Positions 6,110 through 9,325 of a stretch of DNA of 9,325 bases are shown here, one piece after another. Position numbers and translations under genes: made by a program. The notes below the pieces were generated by a model. The model worked only from the letters and a program-made list of their open reading frames with translations, had not been told where the DNA came from and did no database searches. Source of the stretch: JBATBW01 sp049662565 (lineage in GTDB: Bacteria > Bacillota_I > Bacilli_A > Erysipelotrichales > Erysipelotrichaceae); NCBI GenBank assembly GCA_049662565.1, contig JBATBW010000147.1, positions 1 to 9,325 on the forward strand, read 5' to 3'. The first letter of the stretch is position 1; each line of letters opens with the position of its first letter.

Positions 6110-7118
6110 ATAAGATATTAATGTTGTTTTCTTTGCATTCTTGTATCATATCGATAGGCCATAGGCTAACTTGAACTTCACCTATATGAGCTTTTTGTAG
6201 TAATAGCATGCATATTCTGCTTTGACCAATACCGCCGCCTATAGTTAGGGGAAGTTGGTCGTTAATTAACATTTGGTGGTAAGGCAATTGTAATCTTTCT
6301 AAACAATTAGCTTTACCTAGTTGTTCAACAAGTTTTTCTTTGTTTACGCGAATTCCCATAGAACATATTTCGACACTGGTATTTAAGATGTCACTGTATA
6401 TTAATAAATCACCATTTAATGTCCAATCATCATAATCTGGTGAACGATCATCGTGTTTTTGATTATTGGATAACAGGTCTCCAATTTGCAGAATGAAGGT
6501 TGTATGATGTTTTTCGTTAATTTTAATTTCTCTTTCTTTAGAACTTAAATTAGGATACATTTGTAATAGTTCTTCGCTAGTAATGAAAAATACATCTTTG
6601 TCAATGATTGGTTGCAAGAACGAGAATCGACCGATTAGGGTATATTCTGTTGCTTTAAGAGCTAGGACAATTTGTCGTACGGTTTCTTTTAGATATTCGA
6701 GATTACGGTCTTCGTTTTCAATAATTTTTTCGAAGTCCCATTGATCGACATAATTAGAGTGCAAGTTGTCTAAACTTTCTTCTTTTCTAATGGCATTCAT
6801 ATCAGTATATAATCCTTTGTGCATCCAAAAGTCATATTGTTTCAAGGCAAGTCTTTTCCATTTCGCTAGCGAATGAACGATTTCTATTTCGTTTTCTAAA
6901 TCTTTTGCTTTGAAACTTACCGGTTTTTCTTTACCACTTAGATTATCATTTAGTCCTGAATTAGAGTAAACATATAATGGTGCACTGACTCTTGTTAGGT
7001 TTAGATTTTTTGATAATTGGATTTCAAATGTATCCTTCACTATTTTAATTGCTCTTTGAGTGTCAAAAGTATCAAAGGCTGATTCATAATTATTTGGTAT
7101 AATCAAATTGTTGTTCAT
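6108..7118 (-). CDS. asnA: Aspartate-ammonia ligase (asparagine synthetase A)
   Basis: AsnA makes asparagine from aspartate, ammonia and ATP (releasing AMP and pyrophosphate) in the cytoplasm and has a class II aminoacyl-tRNA-synthetase-like fold. The 336-residue product matches the usual length of about 330. Recognisable family blocks include SGLNDNLSGKEKPVSFK (54-70), AKWKRLALKQYDFW (85-98), GLYTDMNAIR (102-111), LHSNYVDQWDFE (119-130), the acidic block near 223-231 and the ATP-site motif 3, GGGIGQSRICMLLLQ (294-308), followed by HIGEVQVSLWP. I chose ATG 7118 because GAGGT stands seven bases upstream; an in-frame ATG seven residues earlier covers that site, and a longer reading frame runs into ftsA. 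The gene converges on the patatin gene and diverges from ftsA. No T-box or riboswitch fits in its short leader. Confidence 0.97.
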   Translation of the reverse strand: MNNNLIIPNNYESAFDTFDTQRAIKIVKDTFEIQLSKNLNLTRVSAPLYVYSNSGLNDNLSGKEKPVSFKAKDLENEIEIVHSLAKWKRLALKQYDFWMHKGLYTDMNAIRKEESLDNLHSNYVDQWDFEKIIENEDRNLEYLKETVRQIVLALKATEYTLIGRFSFLQPIIDKDVFFITSEELLQMYPNLSSKEREIKINEKHHTTFILQIGDLLSNNQKHDDRSPDYDDWTLNGDLLIYSDILNTSVEICSMGIRVNKEKLVEQLGKANCLERLQLPYHQMLINDQLPLTIGGGIGQSRICMLLLQKAHIGEVQVSLWPIDMIQECKENNINIL

Positions 7119-7142
7119 ATTATTTACCTCACACATGCATAT

Positions 7143-7172
7143 AGTATAACATTTATTGAAAATTATTGTAAA
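7143..7172 (-). promoter_or_regulatory. Promoter of asnA
   Basis: On the minus strand TTTACA (plus 7167-7172), an 18-bp spacer and TATACT (plus 7143-7148) form a good promoter, with the extended TGT directly before the -10. Transcription would start near 7136, about 18 bases before the ATG, leaving no room for an RNA-based control element. Confidence 0.7.
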
Positions 7173-7199
7173 ATATATAATGATATTTATTGATTTTTT

Positions 7200-7208
7200 T
7201 GATATAAT
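7200..7208 (+). promoter_or_regulatory. Extended -10 promoter of the ftsA-ftsZ pair
   Basis: TGATATAAT is an extended -10 with a perfect TATAAT (7203-7208). No good -35 lies 16-18 bp upstream. Transcription would begin near 7215, just before the ribosome site GAGGAG (7220-7225) that serves ATG 7231. This gives ftsA-ftsZ a dedicated promoter. Confidence 0.6.
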
Positions 7209-7230
7209 TATTAAAGAGTGAGGAGTATAT

Positions 7231-8454
7231 ATGGAAAGACAGGTTCTAGCAGCGATAACTTTTAATGATAATAATGTCGTCTTGATGATTGGTGAATTTT
7301 TTAATGCTCGCTTAAACATTTTAAGATGTGAAAAACAAAATATAAAACCATTGTCAAATGGTGTTTTAGCTGATACCGATGAGATTGTTAGAGTGTTGAG
7401 ACAGATGTTAAATAATGTTTATAATGACTTAGGGATGAAAGTTAAGAATGTTTTATTAAATATTCCTAGTTATGGAGTAGAGAAGAGAGTTGTCACTAAG
7501 AGCAAACTGGTAAATGGTATTATTTCTAAAAATGATATATTTGATTTATATGATAATTCAGTTGTATATGAAATAGATGATTTAGCTTTAGTAAATGCGG
7601 TATGTAATTCTTACGAGGTTAATGGTTTAGTAACTAAGAAGGCACCAATTAATGAAAAAACTAGTATTTTGAAAATGGAAATGGAATTATTTTATGCCCA
7701 TAAAGATATGGTGTATTCTTATATGTATTTGATGGAAAATCTAGGTTTAAATATAATTGATGTTTCTTTAGATAATTATTCTTTTTGTAAGGAAGCGAGT
7801 TTGTTTGAAAAGAGTTTTGACAAATTAGCAATTCTTATAAACTTGGGATATAACGATACTAACCTAGTATTATTAAATAAAGGCAAAATTGAAAGTGTGG
7901 AAAAAATCGATAAAGGATTTAGAGATTTTGAATCACAATTGAAAAAGGAGTATGATATTCCAGAATATATGTATGAACAAGTGGTTTCTTATTCGTTAGA
8001 TTTGCTGAATGAACAAGATAAAGACGTGATTATTTATGTAGACAATACAAAGGAAGCCATTAAAGAGATAACAATTAAAGATATTGATAATGCTTTAAAA
8101 GGAGTTATTGATCAATGGATTAGTGAAATATCTAATTGTTGTGGTGAAATAATCCAACAATACGATGTTAATTTTTATCTTGGTGGTTATGCAGTCAATA
8201 TCAATAATTTGGATCGTTATATTTCGATAAAATTGCAAGCGCCATGTAATAATTATATTAGTGAAACTTTTGGTGGTAGAAGCCAAGACTTGGTAAGTAG
8301 TTTAGGTGTATTTTATGCATATCATGATAACATGAACTTAGTTGGCAGTAAAGATAGTGTTGATATCAGTGAATATAGCGAAAATTTAAAAGACAGTAGA
8401 GCGAATAAAACGGAATTTATTAATCGCTTTAAAGCAATAGTTGGAATCAAATAG
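7231..8454 (+). CDS. ftsA: Divergent FtsA-like cell division protein
   Basis: This 407-residue protein is read as FtsA, the actin-like protein that ties FtsZ filaments to the membrane. Support comes from position directly before ftsZ and from a matching order of blocks: a GVLADTDEIVRVLRQML (44-60) match to the FtsA region before the 1C domain, VKNVLLNIPS (71-80), a 1C-like segment through about 170, the second actin half starting at LAILINLGYNDTNLVLL (199-215), and FYLGGYAVNINNL (315-327) for the adenosine loop. The phosphate-1 loop is hardly recognisable (AITFNDNNVV; no Asp or Gly), and phosphate-2 has NLGYNDT instead of DIGGGTT. The C-terminus, EFINRFKAIVGIK, can form an amphipathic membrane-targeting helix after a flexible linker. 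ATG 7231 follows GAGGAG. A PilM-like relative is the alternative, but the ftsZ neighbour makes FtsA much more likely. Confidence 0.85.
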   Translation: MERQVLAAITFNDNNVVLMIGEFFNARLNILRCEKQNIKPLSNGVLADTDEIVRVLRQMLNNVYNDLGMKVKNVLLNIPSYGVEKRVVTKSKLVNGIISKNDIFDLYDNSVVYEIDDLALVNAVCNSYEVNGLVTKKAPINEKTSILKMEMELFYAHKDMVYSYMYLMENLGLNIIDVSLDNYSFCKEASLFEKSFDKLAILINLGYNDTNLVLLNKGKIESVEKIDKGFRDFESQLKKEYDIPEYMYEQVVSYSLDLLNEQDKDVIIYVDNTKEAIKEITIKDIDNALKGVIDQWISEISNCCGEIIQQYDVNFYLGGYAVNINNLDRYISIKLQAPCNNYISETFGGRSQDLVSSLGVFYAYHDNMNLVGSKDSVDISEYSENLKDSRANKTEFINRFKAIVGIK

Positions 8455-8458
8455 GAGG
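8453..8458 (+). promoter_or_regulatory. ftsZ ribosome binding site overlapping the ftsA stop
   Basis: AGGAGG shares two bases with the ftsA stop TAG (8452-8454) and sits seven bases before ATG 8466. It decides the ftsZ start: the earlier ATG at 8461 is followed two codons later by TGA. Coupled translation of the two division proteins is likely. Confidence 0.85.
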
Positions 8459-8465
8459 AAATGAC

Positions 8466-9325
8466 ATGAATAATTTTAATGAATCAGCTAAAATAAAAGT
8501 ATTTGGTGTAGGCGGAGCTGGTTGTAATGCTATTGACCGTATGGTTGAAGATGGAGTAGGCGGAGTGGAATTTTATATCGCTAATACTGATTCTCAGGTG
8601 TTAAAAAAATCAACTGTAGCCAACAAAATCTTTTTGGGAAAAGAAACGACTCAAGGTTTAGGCGCTGGTGGTAATCCTGAAGTTGGTAAAATGTCTGCTA
8701 TTGAATCAGAAAGCGAAATTAGAGAAGCGATAAAAGATGCGGATATGGTATTTATTACTGCTGGTCTTGGTGGTGGAACTGGGACAGGTGCTGCGCCAGT
8801 TTTCGCTAAATTAGCTAAAGAAGCTGGTTGTTTAACTGTTGGTGTAGTTACAAAACCATTTGATTTTGAAGGTCGTAAAAGAATTAAGTTTGCGCAAGAT
8901 GGCTTAAATGAATTAAAGCCATTTGTAGATTCATTAATTGTAGTTTCTAATAATAAATTATTGGAAGTAATTGGTAATATTCCTATTGGCGATTCATTTA
9001 AAGAAGCTGATAATGTTTTAAGACAAGGGGTTCAAACAATTTCGGATTTAATTGCTGTACCAACGGTTATTAATTTAGATTTTGCGGATGTATGTACAGT
9101 GATGAGAAATCAAGGATATGCTATTTTTGGTATTGGCATGGAACAAGGTGAAAATAAAGCGGAAAAAGCGGCTTTAAGTGCTATTCAATCACCATTATTA
9201 GAAACACAAATAACTGGTGCAAAACAAGCTATTATTAATGTTACTGGTGGGCCAAACACAACTTTAAATGATGCTCAGGAAGCAGTTAGAGCGATTGAAG
9301 ATGCGGTTGGCAATGAGTTGTCAAT
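8466..9325 (+). CDS. ftsZ: Cell division protein FtsZ (3' end outside window)
   Basis: This tubulin-like GTPase polymerises into the cytokinetic ring. The window holds the first 286 codons and the frame is open to the edge. Signatures in order: IKVFGVGGAGCNAIDRM (10-26), the nucleotide-contact loop ANTDSQ (39-44), the tubulin signature GGGTGTGAAP (102-111), the KPFDFEGRKR block just after it, and the T7 synergy loop N203-L-D205-F-A-D208, which supplies the catalytic aspartates to the neighbouring subunit. All key GTPase residues are intact, in contrast to the eroded FtsA before it. The C-terminal linker and FtsA-binding tail are beyond the window, so whether the usual tail peptide is present cannot be judged. 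It is transcribed with ftsA, with 11 bases between the genes. Confidence 0.98.
   Translation, partial: MNNFNESAKIKVFGVGGAGCNAIDRMVEDGVGGVEFYIANTDSQVLKKSTVANKIFLGKETTQGLGAGGNPEVGKMSAIESESEIREAIKDADMVFITAGLGGGTGTGAAPVFAKLAKEAGCLTVGVVTKPFDFEGRKRIKFAQDGLNELKPFVDSLIVVSNNKLLEVIGNIPIGDSFKEADNVLRQGVQTISDLIAVPTVINLDFADVCTVMRNQGYAIFGIGMEQGENKAEKAALSAIQSPLLETQITGAKQAIINVTGGPNTTLNDAQEAVRAIEDAVGNELS

Noticed and set aside
7119..7230. T-box or riboswitch controlling asnA
   Set aside because: The predicted transcript leader is under 20 bases and no T-box sequence or terminator-like fold is present.
7119..7319. N-terminal extension of asnA to 7319
   Set aside because: It would overlap the ftsA start and both promoters, is not part of the AsnA family, and the good ribosome site points to ATG 7118.
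8095..8286. Minus-strand open frame inside ftsA
   Set aside because: Thr/Ile-rich antisense product with no initiation signals, opposite conserved FtsA blocks.

Overview
The window comes from an AT-rich, low-GC Gram-positive-type bacterium, most likely a Bacilli or Mycoplasmatota-adjacent lineage. The evidence is strongly A/T-biased codons, purine-rich Shine-Dalgarno sites, a 5S rRNA whose loop E and helix IV look more like mollicute 5S than Bacillus 5S, a very divergent FtsA, and an ftsA-ftsZ pair separated from any murein-synthesis (dcw) genes. Tryptophan is encoded by TGG. The eight complete genes stop with TAA (seven) or TAG (one), so UGA is neither seen as a stop nor needed as a sense codon. 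No species can be assigned.

Layout: positions 1-95 are the 3' part of a 5S rRNA gene, probably the end of an rRNA operon, followed by a hairpin terminator. On the minus strand, 186-704 encodes a small two-helix membrane protein with its own consensus promoter and terminator. It is divergent from an XRE/Cro-type repressor gene (827-1138), and the region between them carries repeated CATTATG elements that look like operator sites. A compact plus-strand gene series follows: a small membrane-anchored unknown protein (1191-1505), a U32-family (RlhA/TrhP-type) RNA hydroxylation protein (1507-3684), a cardiolipin synthase (3687-5204) and a patatin-like phospholipase (5220-6086). Gaps of 1, 2 and 15 bp suggest one transcript. 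It ends at a hairpin wedged between its last stop codon and the convergent asnA gene (6108-7118, minus), which encodes ammonia-dependent asparagine synthetase. asnA is divergent from an ftsA-like gene (7231-8454) followed by ftsZ (8466 to the window edge, incomplete).

Together these are mainly housekeeping functions: ribosome component and RNA modification, phospholipid synthesis and turnover, asparagine synthesis, and the cytokinetic ring. There is no sign of phage, insertion sequence, CRISPR array or defence island. The points most worth a second look are the operator architecture between the membrane protein and the XRE gene, the substituted nucleophile elbow in the patatin-like protein, the eroded nucleotide-binding loops of FtsA, and the six-cysteine C-terminal cluster of the U32 protein. 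I did not find a clearly new biological system.
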